In this document: positions 1 through 11,473 of the stretch, in pieces
How positions within the stretch are numbered: the stretch's first letter is position 1
Layout: each line of letters opens with the position of its first letter
NCBI RefSeq assembly: GCF_001190745.1
Contig: NZ_CP012196.1
Coordinates: 1-64,000 of the forward strand
Length of the DNA stretch: 64,000 nt
Direction: 5' to 3'
From: Campylobacter gracilis
Lineage (GTDB): Bacteria; Campylobacterota; Campylobacteria; Campylobacterales; Campylobacteraceae
The notes under the pieces: model-generated
Databases searched by the model: none
The model's input: the letters and a program-made list of their open reading frames with translations, nothing else
Told to the model about the DNA's origin: nothing
Made by a program: the position numbers and the translations under genes

Positions 1-1329
1 ATGGCGACGTCGCAAGCACAAGAAATTTTATCGAATTTAGAGAAGGAAATTTTACCTACCGAATACTCTAGATACATTAAAAATTTGAAATTTAACGATA
101 AAAACTCGACCCCGGAATTTTTCATATACAACGCAACTAACGAGTTTATCGCTAAATACACTCAGACAAAATACGGCACTAAAATAAAAGAGCTTATCAA
201 AAAACAGTTTGGGCTCAACGACGTGATCGTCAAAATCACCTCAAAGGCTAAAATTTCGCCTAAAGAAAAGGTAAAAATCATCTCCGAAAAGCCCAAGAGC
301 ACCATTTTAAGCGAAAATTATAACTTCGAAAATTTTATCATCGGCGATTCAAATAAATTTGCCTTTGAGTGTTCGGTCTCCGTCGCAAAAGAGCCCGGAA
401 TTCGCTTTAATCCGCTCTTTATCTACGGGCCTAGCGGGCTTGGAAAAACTCACTTGCTTCAATCGATCGGAAATTACTGCATCAAAAAGGGAAAGACCGT
501 CATTTGCGTCACCAGTGAGCAGTTCGCTAATGATTTTGTCTTTAATCTCAAAAACAACTCGATCGATAAATTTAAACAAAAATACCGCAATTGCGACGTT
601 TTGCTCATCGACGACATTCAATTTTTAATCGGACGTGATAAAGCTCAAGAGGAGCTTTTTTATACATTCAACGAGCTAAAAGACAAAAACTGCCAAATCG
701 TGCTAACCAACGACCTGCCGCCGAAATTTTTAAAAGGTTTTGAAAATCGACTCACAACGCGATTTGAAAGCGGCATAATAGCAAACATCACTCCGCCTAA
801 TCTAGAAACTAAAATCGCTATTATCAATAAAAAGAGCGAAGAAAATCGCGTTAGAATTCCACACGACGTCGTAGAATATATCGCCGCAAATATGGGCGAT
901 AATATCCGTGAAATCGAAGGCGCGATCAACAAGCTAAACGCTTACTCGTCGATACTTCGCACAAAGATCACGCTGGAATTTACCAAAAGTACGCTTCAAG
1001 ATCAGATCCATCAAAAATATTCAAGCGTGAGTCTCGAACACGTCATAGAGGTGATCTCAAAAGAACTGAACGTAAAACCTAGCGAGCTAAAAAGCAAAAC
1101 GCGAGCTAAAAACGTCGTCGAAGCGCGCCAAATTTGCATATATCTAACCAAACAGTTAACTCAAAACTCAATGCCTAAAATCGCCGCATTTTTTAATCTA
1201 AAAGATCACAGCGCCATCAGCAAAAATATCAAAAAAATCAACGAACTCATTCAAACCGATGAGATGTTAAAGATAAAAATTGAAGAGCTAAAAAACAAAA
1301 TAACCAAAAAGGATAAGAATGAAATTTAG
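1..1329 (+). CDS. dnaA: Chromosomal replication initiator DnaA
   Basis: DnaA is the AAA+ ATPase that binds DnaA boxes at oriC, melts the origin and loads the replicative helicase. The 442-residue length is normal for the family. The Walker A motif GPSGLGKTH lies near residue 143 and the Walker B region LLIDDIQF near residue 201. The C-terminal box-binding signature (KDHSAIS) lies near residue 401. The gene starts at the first base of the window, so its promoter and any upstream origin element are not visible. It is followed by 156 bp holding several DnaA-box-like sequences and then dnaN, the usual bacterial origin order. Identification is secure. Confidence 0.98.
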   Translation: MATSQAQEILSNLEKEILPTEYSRYIKNLKFNDKNSTPEFFIYNATNEFIAKYTQTKYGTKIKELIKKQFGLNDVIVKITSKAKISPKEKVKIISEKPKSTILSENYNFENFIIGDSNKFAFECSVSVAKEPGIRFNPLFIYGPSGLGKTHLLQSIGNYCIKKGKTVICVTSEQFANDFVFNLKNNSIDKFKQKYRNCDVLLIDDIQFLIGRDKAQEELFYTFNELKDKNCQIVLTNDLPPKFLKGFENRLTTRFESGIIANITPPNLETKIAIINKKSEENRVRIPHDVVEYIAANMGDNIREIEGAINKLNAYSSILRTKITLEFTKSTLQDQIHQKYSSVSLEHVIEVISKELNVKPSELKSKTRAKNVVEARQICIYLTKQLTQNSMPKIAAFFNLKDHSAISKNIKKINELIQTDEMLKIKIEELKNKITKKDKNEI

Positions 1330-1485
1330 ACCTTATGAAAATAAAGCAAAAAAGGTGAATGAAAGTGAATAAAACAAAGCTACTTACTCACTGGATAAAC
1401 TACCTAAAGACAAGCTTTAGGACAAGTTTTTCACAAAAACTGCATACCAACTACTACAACGATAAAAATTTAAAAGGATAAAAAT
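1330..1485. other. Probable origin element: dnaA-dnaN spacer with DnaA-box-like sequences
   Basis: This AT-rich spacer holds four 9-mers close to the epsilonproteobacterial DnaA box TTATTCACA: TCATTCACC (minus, 1354-1362), TTATTCACT (minus, 1364-1372), TTACTCACT (plus, 1384-1392) and TTTTTCACA (plus, 1427-1435). The first two are 10 bp apart in the same orientation, about one helical turn. From established work on Helicobacter, origins there can be split on either side of dnaA, so this may be only the downstream half. No box matches the consensus perfectly, so the assignment rests on clustering and position. Confidence 0.6.
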
Positions 1486-2565
1486 ATGAAAGTGTTAATC
1501 ACTAAAAAACTTCTAGAAGAGATAGTTTCAAATACTAGCTCCTATCTTGATAAAAAAGATCTAAGCTCAATAACTTCGCATCTTCTAATGAGTGCTAAAG
1601 ATGGAATTTTTAGTATAAAAGCTACCGATCACGAAATCGGACTAAGCTATAATCTTCAAAATGTCTCAATAGAAACGGAAGGCGAAGCCACTGCAAATGG
1701 AGGCAAACTCCTTAGCGTTATCAAAGGCTTAAGCGACGATAGCGTTACTTTAGAAACCGTTAACGGAGCGCTATTCGTAAAGCAAAAAAAATCCAAGTAC
1801 AAGCTTCCAATGTTTGAAACGAGGGATTTTCCGAGCTTTCCTGTAGTAGAGGGCAAAAACAGCTTTGACGTAAATGCTGGAATTTTAGGCAGAAGCCTTA
1901 AAAAAATCTATCCCTCGATCGATACGAACAATCCAAAATATGAGCTAAATGGAGCCTTAATCGACGTAAAAGAGGGCTTTTTAAATTTAGTCGGAACCGA
2001 TACGAAGCGACTTAGCGTTTATAAGCTGATCACTCAATCAAAAGCTGGCGAGCTAGATACTAAAATTTTAATCCCTAAAAAGGCAATAGGCGAAATTCAA
2101 AAGTTATTTTCTGATAAAATTAAAATTTACTACGACGAAAACGTGCTACTAGCGGTGAGCGAGAATTTTGAGTTTTTTACAAAGCTTATAAACGGCAAAT
2201 TTCCAAACTACGAGCGCGTGATCCCAAGCGATACGGCGCATAAAATTTCAATCCCGCGCGATAAGATGGTAAGTGGCGTACGAGCAATAAACGCGATGTG
2301 CGAGGAGATGAAGGTTACCATTAAAAAGGATGGAATGATTTTTGAGAGCATTAATGAGGATAATTCCGAGGCAAAGACCGAAATTGAAGCGACGATCGAA
2401 ATAAACGGAGAGATAGTTTTTGGCGTGAAAAACCGCTTTTTACTTGATTTTTTAAGTAATATCGAGAGCGAAATTTTTGAGCTTGATTTTAACAGCTCCG
2501 ATACGGCGTTCGTGCTTAGTGCGGATGGTTTAAAAACGGTTATCATGCCGATAAATAATATTTAA
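1486..2565 (+). CDS. dnaN: DNA polymerase III beta subunit (sliding clamp)
   Basis: DnaN forms the ring-shaped clamp that tethers DNA polymerase III and other repair factors to DNA. The 359-residue protein has the normal length and the three-domain layout of beta clamps. It ends in the family-typical MPINNI, where the C-terminal residues help form the partner-binding pocket. An AAAGGA ribosome-binding site sits just before the ATG. Only 9 bp separate it from gyrB, so dnaN and gyrB are probably co-transcribed. Confidence 0.97.
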   Translation: MKVLITKKLLEEIVSNTSSYLDKKDLSSITSHLLMSAKDGIFSIKATDHEIGLSYNLQNVSIETEGEATANGGKLLSVIKGLSDDSVTLETVNGALFVKQKKSKYKLPMFETRDFPSFPVVEGKNSFDVNAGILGRSLKKIYPSIDTNNPKYELNGALIDVKEGFLNLVGTDTKRLSVYKLITQSKAGELDTKILIPKKAIGEIQKLFSDKIKIYYDENVLLAVSENFEFFTKLINGKFPNYERVIPSDTAHKISIPRDKMVSGVRAINAMCEEMKVTIKKDGMIFESINEDNSEAKTEIEATIEINGEIVFGVKNRFLLDFLSNIESEIFELDFNSSDTAFVLSADGLKTVIMPINNI

Positions 2566-4886
<2,321 letters not shown>

Positions 4887-4887
<1 letters not shown>

Positions 4888-6317
4888 TGTCTGTTTTATT
4901 TAGTGAGACCAAAGAGCGCGAAAACCGTTTTATAACGGCACTTAAAATTTCGGTGCCATTTACCTGCGTTTTGATTGTTTTCGGAATTATTTTATTCCGA
5001 AATGGCGAGTTTAAATTTGACGATGTAATTTTATTTTTAATACTTTTGATCTGCTATGTTTATTATGTCATTTATCAAATTTATTTTGGCTTTCAAAAGA
5101 CTCTGATTGATCCCGTTACTCACGTATTTGTGCGAGAGGAGATCGAGAAAATTTTGAGTAATGATCTAGCCAAAAATCGTCAAATAAATATTGTTCTTTT
5201 GCGAATTAAAAATATCATCGACATAAACGATCGATACGGCTACAAAAACGGCGATGAAATTTTATATGAGTATTGTAAGGAACTTTCAAATTTTATGGCG
5301 GAGCAGGGTTTTAAGGACCTTCCGATAGGACGCTTTATAAATGGCTATTTTGTATTCGGCGTAGAATCAAAAGCTACAAATTTAAGTCATATTTTGCGAA
5401 TGTTTGAGCATAAAATTTCAAGTCAAACGATTAAAAATGTAGAGATAAAAAGCGAATTTACGATGCTTCCAAGCTCGTATGATCGCAATCTAAATAATAT
5501 CGTAAATGCTCTATTTTATAAGATAAATCACCTGGACGACGAAGAGCACGGCGAGAAGGCTATTGACGTAGAGAAAGTATTAATTGACGTATTTTCCGCC
5601 GACGTAATGGAAGCGATCGATAGCGAAAATTTTAGCTTTAAATATCAGCGCGTTGCAGATAAAAACGGCGTAAAATCGCATATAAATTTAATTCCGAAAC
5701 TTGATCTAAGAAGCGGCGAAAAGATTACAAAAAGTAGAATTTTAGATATTTTGCTTCTAAATCATTATGATATCAAATACGATATTTCGATGATGAGGCA
5801 GATTTCTAGGATCATCTATTTTAAAGATATTGACGCTAAAATTTTTATCGAGATCATGCCTCAGACCCTGCGAAATAACGAGTTTCGTAATGAAATTTTA
5901 AAGCTAATAGATAATAATCTGATCGATCCGAAAAAGATCGTGTTTGAGTTTAACGAAAAGCTTATCTATTCGGAGATCAAGCGCTTTGACGAAATTTTGA
6001 TTAAATTCCGCGAACTTGGATTTAGCTTCGCGCTGTCGCAGTTCGGCGGCTCAAACGCGAGCTTTGAATATTTAAAATTTTTAGAAGTGGATTTTATCGT
6101 TTATGACATAGAATTTAACAAAAATTTGAACGACGAAAAGATTAAAAATATTTTTATAGGTATCAACGAAGCCTGCGCTAAATCGGGTATCAAAACCGTA
6201 ATGCGTTTCGTTGATAAAGAGGAATTTCAAATGCAGCTTTATAAAATGGGTATCGATTATATTCAGGGATTTTGCGTCGAAAAGCCGAACGATATATCGA
6301 ATTTAAGGAGATCATAG
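4887..6317 (+). CDS. Membrane protein with degenerate GGDEF and EAL domains
   Basis: This 476-residue protein has two N-terminal membrane segments (about residues 18-38 and 45-65), then a diguanylate-cyclase-like domain and an EAL-like domain. Both look inactive. The GGDEF loop reads FINGYF. The EAL start reads FKYQR without the E-A-L triad. The usual DDFG loop reads SQFGG, so the metal-binding acidic residues are missing. The fold markers YLKFLEVDFIVYD and GIDYIQGFCVEKP remain. It is therefore more likely a scaffold or c-di-GMP/partner sensor than an enzyme (inference). It sits between gyrB and queF with one-base overlaps on both sides and is probably in their operon. Confidence 0.8.
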
Positions 6318-6697
6318 TGAGATACGGCGAAGAGGAAATTGAAAAATTTGACATCGAAAATTTAGAAGTTTGGCCAAATAAACAGGAGCGCGATTATCTT
6401 ATAAAAATAACCCTACCCGAGTTTTGCTGCCGCTGCCCACGCTCTGGCTATCCGGACTTTGCGACGATCTATTTGGAATATATCCCGGATAAGCTCGTAG
6501 TAGAGCTTAAAGCGATCAAACTTTACATAAATTCCTTTATGAACCGTTATATTAGCCACGAAGATAGCATAAATGAAATTTACGGCGCGCTGCAAAGCAA
6601 GCTAAAACCTAAATTTATGAAAATTACGGGCGATTTTAATCCGCGCGGCAACGTTCATACGGTAATCGAAATAAACTCGGATCAAATTTACCGATGA
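6317..6697 (+). CDS. queF: NADPH-dependent 7-cyano-7-deazaguanine reductase QueF
   Basis: QueF reduces preQ0 to preQ1 in queuosine tRNA modification. I place the start at GTG 6317, in frame, 6 nt after AAGGAG and overlapping the previous stop by one base; a longer reading from 6272 would extend into the upstream gene. This gives 126 residues, the short single-domain (YkvM-like) form. The catalytic cysteine is expected at C40 in CCRCPRSGYPDFA, with the proton-relay aspartate in PDFA. The signature ELKAIKLYINSF (QueF motif E-x-K-x-x-K) follows. It ends in a 4-bp ATGA overlap with the HD-domain gene. Confidence 0.95.
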   Translation: MRYGEEEIEKFDIENLEVWPNKQERDYLIKITLPEFCCRCPRSGYPDFATIYLEYIPDKLVVELKAIKLYINSFMNRYISHEDSINEIYGALQSKLKPKFMKITGDFNPRGNVHTVIEINSDQIYR

Positions 6698-7929
6698 TAA
6701 GCTCAAATTTAGTCGAACAAATTTTTAAATCCGCAAGCATTAGCCGTTGGAACGATTACCCAAAGATGGTAAGTCTTGTCGAGCTCGACAAGCAGGCACA
6801 TAAATTTATCATCGCTTATTTTATCGCTAGCTTTGAGCGCGACGTGAATATCAACTACGTGATAGAAGCGGGGATTTTCGAGTTTTTAGCGCGCATCGTC
6901 GTGACCGATATCCGTCCGGACGTCTTTCATCAGATACAAAAAACCAAGAAAAAAAAGATCAACGAATGGGTTTTAAGTGTCTTGGAAAGCGATCTTTTGC
7001 CTATTCAAAACGGCGAGTTTTTCGAGCGATTTAAAAAATATCTAAATTCCAAGGATCATAAGAAAGAAGCCGTGATCTTAAAGGCGGCAAGCTACCTTTC
7101 TACGCGCTGGGAATTTAACATCGTCTATCAAACGAGCCAGTTTTTAAACGATATCGAGGAGCTAAAATCCAAGGTCGAGGAGGAGCTCGAGGATTATTAT
7201 GAGCTAATCGGCGTGCGAAAGATCGTGATGAACAAAAAACTTGCCCGCATAGTTGATCTTAGCGGCAGACTTCGTTTTCAAAAACGCTGGGCTCAGACGC
7301 CGCGCATTCCTGAGACATCGGTGCTGGGACATATGCTGGTAGTCGCGATTTTAAGCTACTTTTTCTCGCTTGAAGTTGGTGCGTGCCGCTCGCGCACGGC
7401 ATATAATTTTTTCTGCGCTCTATTTCACGATTTGCCCGAAAGCCTCACTCGCGACATCATTAGCCCCGTAAAATACGGCGTCAAGGGCCTTAGCGACATC
7501 ATCAGCGAATATGAGATGCGGCTAATAGACGATAAAATTTTACCCTTTGTGCCGGAACATATGCGAGATGATTTTAGTTATATTTTGGGTATCCGTAAAG
7601 AGAGCAGTAAATTTATAAAAGACGAGTTTGAAAACCGCACCTTCGAGCTAGGCAGGGAGCCTAAATTTGCAGAAGGCAGCCTAAAGATGTTTAACGAAGA
7701 TAAATTTCGCGCAATCGACGGCAAAGCGCTTAAGTATTGCGATAAACTAGCGGCGTTTTTCGAGGCGGGGATTTCGATCAGCTACGGCGTTAAAAGCAAG
7801 GAGCTGCTTAGCGGGTATAATTCGATGTTAGAGTTTTTCAAAGCCAAGCCGAAAATTGAAGGCGTCGATTTTCAGAGTGTTTGCGAGGATTTCAAAGAGC
7901 ATTTCGGGCTCAATAGGATCGATTTATAA
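6694..7929 (+). CDS. HD-domain phosphohydrolase, YfbR/HDDC2-like
   Basis: This 411-residue cytosolic protein has a central HD domain. PETSVLGHM supplies the first histidine and ALFHDLPESLTRDI supplies the HD pair and the following acidic residue. The pattern resembles the YfbR/HDDC2 type of metal-dependent nucleotidases. The first 200 residues are helical and match nothing I can name. A possible role is hydrolysis of nucleoside monophosphates or another phosphoester; the substrate cannot be read from sequence. It overlaps queF by 4 bp and ends against the convergent SRP RNA gene. Confidence 0.75.
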   Translation: MISSNLVEQIFKSASISRWNDYPKMVSLVELDKQAHKFIIAYFIASFERDVNINYVIEAGIFEFLARIVVTDIRPDVFHQIQKTKKKKINEWVLSVLESDLLPIQNGEFFERFKKYLNSKDHKKEAVILKAASYLSTRWEFNIVYQTSQFLNDIEELKSKVEEELEDYYELIGVRKIVMNKKLARIVDLSGRLRFQKRWAQTPRIPETSVLGHMLVVAILSYFFSLEVGACRSRTAYNFFCALFHDLPESLTRDIISPVKYGVKGLSDIISEYEMRLIDDKILPFVPEHMRDDFSYILGIRKESSKFIKDEFENRTFELGREPKFAEGSLKMFNEDKFRAIDGKALKYCDKLAAFFEAGISISYGVKSKELLSGYNSMLEFFKAKPKIEGVDFQSVCEDFKEHFGLNRIDL

Positions 7930-8035
7930 AACCCCTTCCCAGATGGCTGCGGCACATGCGAGATCTAAGTGCTCTGCTGTATTCCTACCCTGAAGCGGTG
8001 CCTAAAAAAAGCATTGCACAGGTCTAAGAAAGGGC
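7928..8035 (-). ncRNA. ffs: Signal recognition particle RNA (4.5S RNA)
   Basis: On the minus strand the sequence CAGG-GTA-GGAA-TAC-AGCAG (near 7975-7992) has the invariant architecture of the SRP RNA helix 8: a GGAA tetraloop closed by a short stem, flanked by CAGG and AGCAG, where Ffh binds. The 5' end CCCUUUCUUAGA can pair along 12 positions, with G-U pairs, with the 3' end UCUGGGAAGGGG, closing the rod. A TATAAT box at 8043-8048 (minus) lies 7-9 nt before the predicted 5' end. A short U run follows the 3' strand and abuts the end of the HD-domain gene. The predicted RNA is about 108 nt, the short bacterial form. Confidence 0.92.
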
Positions 8036-8042
8036 AATCGGG

Positions 8043-8048
8043 ATTATA
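8043..8048 (-). promoter_or_regulatory. -10 box of the SRP RNA gene
   Basis: A perfect TATAAT on the minus strand, about 8 nt upstream of the predicted SRP RNA 5' end. No -35 is evident, as expected for Campylobacter sigma-70 promoters. Confidence 0.75.
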
Positions 8049-8077
8049 TGGAAATGTTTCTTAAAGTAAGGTTATAA

Positions 8078-8497
8078 ATGAATTTCAAAAATCATCTTTT
8101 ATTCGTATTTCGCGAGGTTTTTATCCCTCATCATCGCTCTATCGAGTTTAGAGCCAAAATTTTTGCCGCTATGCTGCTTGCCAAAAAGAAGCAGACCGAC
8201 GAGGATTATGACGTGATCAAAGATATAGCGGGCGAAATTTATCCGGGCGATGAGCAGCGCATCGGCGTGCTGGTATCCATCGTAAAAGAGTATATTATAA
8301 AGGCGAAGACCTATAAAGGTCTAAATTTAGACTCGCTTTTAAAAGAGATCGACAGGGATATCAAAAACAACAAAAAATATATCAAAAAAATCGATTTTTC
8401 GCATCTGCGCCGTCTGATCGGCGACGATGACGACGATGCGTTGATCCAACAGCGCGTTTATGAGTTTTTTGTCTGCGAAGTCAAAGAGTACTCGTAA
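8078..8497 (+). CDS. Small conserved cytosolic protein, TerB-like helical fold possible
   Basis: This 139-residue soluble protein has no signal peptide or membrane segment. It is helical and charged, with a run of aspartates (GDDDDD) near residue 115. The FRAKIFAAMLLAKK start and the spacing of its helices faintly recall TerB-like or DjlA-type domains, but I cannot assign it. It starts at ATG with an AAGG-type ribosome-binding site, divergent from the SRP RNA gene, and ends 64 bp before typA, which has its own promoter. Function unknown. Confidence 0.6.
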   Translation: MNFKNHLLFVFREVFIPHHRSIEFRAKIFAAMLLAKKKQTDEDYDVIKDIAGEIYPGDEQRIGVLVSIVKEYIIKAKTYKGLNLDSLLKEIDRDIKNNKKYIKKIDFSHLRRLIGDDDDDALIQQRVYEFFVCEVKEYS

Positions 8498-8522
8498 ATT
8501 TTTATCTTAAGAATTTTTTTAG

Positions 8523-8528
8523 TATAAT
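8523..8528 (+). promoter_or_regulatory. -10 box upstream of typA
   Basis: A TATAAT hexamer in an AT-rich run, 34 bp before the TTG start of typA. It follows a TCTTAAGA palindrome (8505-8512) of the kind also seen twice before the gene at 24172. Confidence 0.7.
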
Positions 8529-8561
8529 CATCAGTTTTTGAAATTATAAACGGAGAAGAAT

Positions 8562-10364
8562 TTGGAAAATATCAGAAATATCGCGGTTATCGCGCACGTC
8601 GATCACGGAAAGACCACTATCGTAGACGAGCTTTTAAAACAGTCCGGCACCTTTGGTAATCACCAAGAAGTCGGCGAGCGCGTGATGGACAGCAACGACA
8701 TAGAGCGCGAGCGCGGCATTACGATACTATCCAAAAACACCGCCATCCACTACGGCGGCGTTAAAATTAACATTATCGACACTCCGGGCCACGCCGATTT
8801 CGGCGGCGAGGTCGAGCGCGTGCTAAAGATGGTAGACGGCGTGCTTTTGCTCGTCGACGCGCAAGAAGGCGTCATGCCGCAGACGAAATTTGTCGTAAAA
8901 AAGGCGCTATCTTTAGGGCTCAGACCTATTGTAGTCGTAAATAAAATCGACAAGCCCGCAGCCGATCCGGACCGCGTGGTAAATGAAATTTTCGATCTTT
9001 TTGTAGCGCTTGACGCAAACGACGAGCAGCTTGAGTTTCCCGTCATCTACGCCGCGGCCAAAAACGGCTATGCAAAATACGATTTAAGCGATGAGAGCAC
9101 CGACATGAAGCCGCTTTTTGAGACAATTATATCTCACGTCCCTACTCCTAGCGGTAGCGACGACAATCCTTTGCAGCTGCAGGTTTTCACGCTCGATTAC
9201 GACAATTACGTTGGCAAGATCGGCATCGCTAGAATTTTCAATGGCACGATAAACAAAAACCAAAGCGTTATGCTAGCTAAAGCCGACGGCACGCACATTA
9301 ACGGTAGAATTTCAAAACTCATCGGCTTTAACGGACTTGAGCGCACCGACATTGATACGGCGGGCACCGGCGACATTGTAGCGATTGCGGGCTTTGATGC
9401 GCTTGACGTAGGCGATAGCATCGTCGATCCCAATAATCCGATCCCGCTTGATGCGCTGCATATTGAAGAGCCGACCCTTAGCGTAATTTTCAGCGTAAAT
9501 GACGGACCGCTAGCCGGCACGGAGGGTAAATTCGTAACCTCAAATAAGATCGACGAGCGCTTGGAAGCGGAGATGAAAACCAACATCGCGATGCGCTATG
9601 AAAACGCGGGCGAGGGTAAATTTAAAGTAAGCGGTCGCGGTGAGCTGCAGATCACGATTTTGGCTGAAAATATGCGCCGCGAGGGCTTTGAGTTTTGCCT
9701 CGGGCGCCCGGAAGTCATCATTAAAGAGATCGACGGCATCAAATGCGAGCCTTTCGAGCATCTAGTCATCGACGCGCCCGATGATTGCACGGGTACCGTC
9801 ATCGAAAAGCTCGGTCGCAAAAAGGCCGAGATGAAGGTGATGAATCCTACCGGCGATGGACAGACGCGCATGGAGTTTGAGATCCCCGCGCGCGGTCTCA
9901 TCGGCTTTCGCTCGCAGTTTTTGACCGATACTCGCGGCGAGGGCGTGATGAATCATAGCTTTTTGGAATTTCGCCCCTTCATCGGTGCGGTCGAGAAGCG
10001 ACAAAACGGCGCGCTCGTGAGTATGGAAAACGGAGTGGCGCTAGGATACAGTCTGTGGAATCTGCAAGATCGCGGCGTGCTTTTTATCGCTCCGCAGGCG
10101 AAGGTCTATCTGGGCATGATCATCGGCGAGCACAGCCGCCCGAACGATCTGGACGTAAATCCGATCAAGGGTAAAAATTTAACCAACGTCCGCGCCAGCG
10201 GCAGCGATGATGCGATCAAGCTCGTGCCGCCGCGAGTATTAAATTTAGAGCGCGCGCTGGAGTGGATTGAAGAGGACGAGCTTGTGGAGGTTACGCCGGT
10301 AAATATCCGCGTGCGCAAGCGATACCTAGACCCTACGACGCGCAGACGAATGGCGAAAAAATAG
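8562..10364 (+). CDS. typA: Ribosome-associated GTPase TypA/BipA
   Basis: TypA is a translational GTPase of the EF-G superfamily that acts on the ribosome in assembly and stress or cold adaptation. The G1 motif AHVDHGKTT is at residues 9-17, RERGIT marks switch I, DTPGHADF is G3 and NKIDKP is G4. EF-Tu domain 2, EF-G-like domains and the TypA-specific C-terminus follow. The 600-residue length is typical. The start codon is TTG, supported by GGAGAAG 4 nt upstream and by the conserved [16 protein letters not shown] start. A strong terminator follows, so it is probably monocistronic. Confidence 0.97.
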   Translation: MENIRNIAVIAHVDHGKTTIVDELLKQSGTFGNHQEVGERVMDSNDIERERGITILSKNTAIHYGGVKINIIDTPGHADFGGEVERVLKMVDGVLLLVDAQEGVMPQTKFVVKKALSLGLRPIVVVNKIDKPAADPDRVVNEIFDLFVALDANDEQLEFPVIYAAAKNGYAKYDLSDESTDMKPLFETIISHVPTPSGSDDNPLQLQVFTLDYDNYVGKIGIARIFNGTINKNQSVMLAKADGTHINGRISKLIGFNGLERTDIDTAGTGDIVAIAGFDALDVGDSIVDPNNPIPLDALHIEEPTLSVIFSVNDGPLAGTEGKFVTSNKIDERLEAEMKTNIAMRYENAGEGKFKVSGRGELQITILAENMRREGFEFCLGRPEVIIKEIDGIKCEPFEHLVIDAPDDCTGTVIEKLGRKKAEMKVMNPTGDGQTRMEFEIPARGLIGFRSQFLTDTRGEGVMNHSFLEFRPFIGAVEKRQNGALVSMENGVALGYSLWNLQDRGVLFIAPQAKVYLGMIIGEHSRPNDLDVNPIKGKNLTNVRASGSDDAIKLVPPRVLNLERALEWIEEDELVEVTPVNIRVRKRYLDPTTRRRMAKK

Positions 10365-10390
10365 AATTTTTGGATGAAATTTTAAAATTC

Positions 10391-10427
10391 GGCGTGAAAT
10401 TTAGCTTTTAAATTTCACGCCTTTTTT
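10391..10427 (+). terminator. Rho-independent terminator of typA
   Basis: A perfect 12-bp stem (GGCGTGAAATTT at 10391-10402 with its complement at 10410-10421), a 7-nt loop and six T residues. It starts 27 bp after the typA stop. Confidence 0.93.
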
Positions 10428-10476
10428 ATAGGCAAATTTTAAAATTTGCGCTGCTAAAATTTTGCTAGGAGAGGCA

Positions 10477-11064
10477 ATGAATCTTGTTTTATTCGACTTT
10501 GACGGTACGATCACGCGCGATGATTCGCTGCTCGAGTTCGTCGCCTACGTAGTCGGATTTAAGAAATTTTTTCGCGGGATTTTAGTGCTATCTCCCATTT
10601 TAGCGGCGTATAAGTTAGGTCTTGCGAGCAATAATTTTACGCGTAGAAAGCTCTTGGGCTACTTTTTTGCGGGCATGAGCGCCGATAAATTCGATAAAAT
10701 TTGCAAAAAATACTCCACCACTCACATCGAAGATATCCTAAAACAAAGCGCGATGGACAAGATCGCAAGCTATAAAGCCGCGGGCGATAGGGTCGTTATC
10801 GTCACCGCCTCGCTCGAAGACTGGCTACGTCCGTGGTGCGAGGCGCAGGGCTTGGAGCTTTTAGGCACTAAAATACGACGCAAAGGCGGCATCATTACGG
10901 GCGAGATCGAGGGACAGAACTGCTACGGCGCGCAAAAGGTCGCTCGCGTGCGCGCAGCATACGACGTGCAGGCTTTCGATCGCGTCATCGCTTACGGCGA
11001 CAGCAGAGGCGATCGCGAGATGCTCGAGTTTGCCGATGAGGCGCACTACAAGGCGTTTGAGTAA
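10477..11064 (+). CDS. HAD-IB family hydrolase (phosphoserine-phosphatase-like)
   Basis: A 195-residue haloacid-dehalogenase phosphatase. Motif I is DFDGT at residues 6-10, VTASLEDWLRPWC carries motif II, and GDSRGDREML is motif IV. The alpha-helical cap between motifs I and II fits subfamily IB (SerB/CicA-like). I chose ATG 10477, 4-5 nt after AGGAGAGG, rather than the upstream in-frame start, because the HAD motif begins directly after it. The substrate is not predictable. The nearest relatives include phosphoserine and lysophosphatidate-type phosphatases. Confidence 0.85.
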   Translation: MNLVLFDFDGTITRDDSLLEFVAYVVGFKKFFRGILVLSPILAAYKLGLASNNFTRRKLLGYFFAGMSADKFDKICKKYSTTHIEDILKQSAMDKIASYKAAGDRVVIVTASLEDWLRPWCEAQGLELLGTKIRRKGGIITGEIEGQNCYGAQKVARVRAAYDVQAFDRVIAYGDSRGDREMLEFADEAHYKAFE

Positions 11065-11473
11065 AATTTAACGCTGAAAGCTGAATAATACATCTGCGGC
11101 GACTGCGCTTTTGCTGAGAGCTAGATTTCTCCTCACGCAGAATTTTATCCTTTTAAATTTATCGCGCTTATCTGCGGAATTCTATACCGCACGATAAATT
11201 TTATATTTTATCGCAGCGCAAAAGCCATGAGTTACGAAATTCTGTTGCAGCACGGGATTTTAAAATTCTCGGTGCGGGTAAAATTATATCGTAGCGTGGA
11301 ATTTCGTTCCGAATAGAATAGATATTTTGAAACCGAGCGTAAGATAAAATTTAAAATTTTACGGAATTTATTGGTTACCAAAATTTCAAAATTTGCAGAT
11401 TTCAGAATTCCACTCGCCGCGTGCGAGGTGAAATTTTAAAATTTCAAAATTCCGCGCCTTAGAATTCTAAGGT
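11065..11473. other. Intergenic region, repeat-rich, no gene seen
   Basis: No ORF or RNA signature. The stretch is a mosaic of short palindromic AT blocks (several AAATTTTAAAATTT-type copies, GAATTC cores) with GC-rich linkers, the same material that fills most long gaps in this window. Confidence 0.6.
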
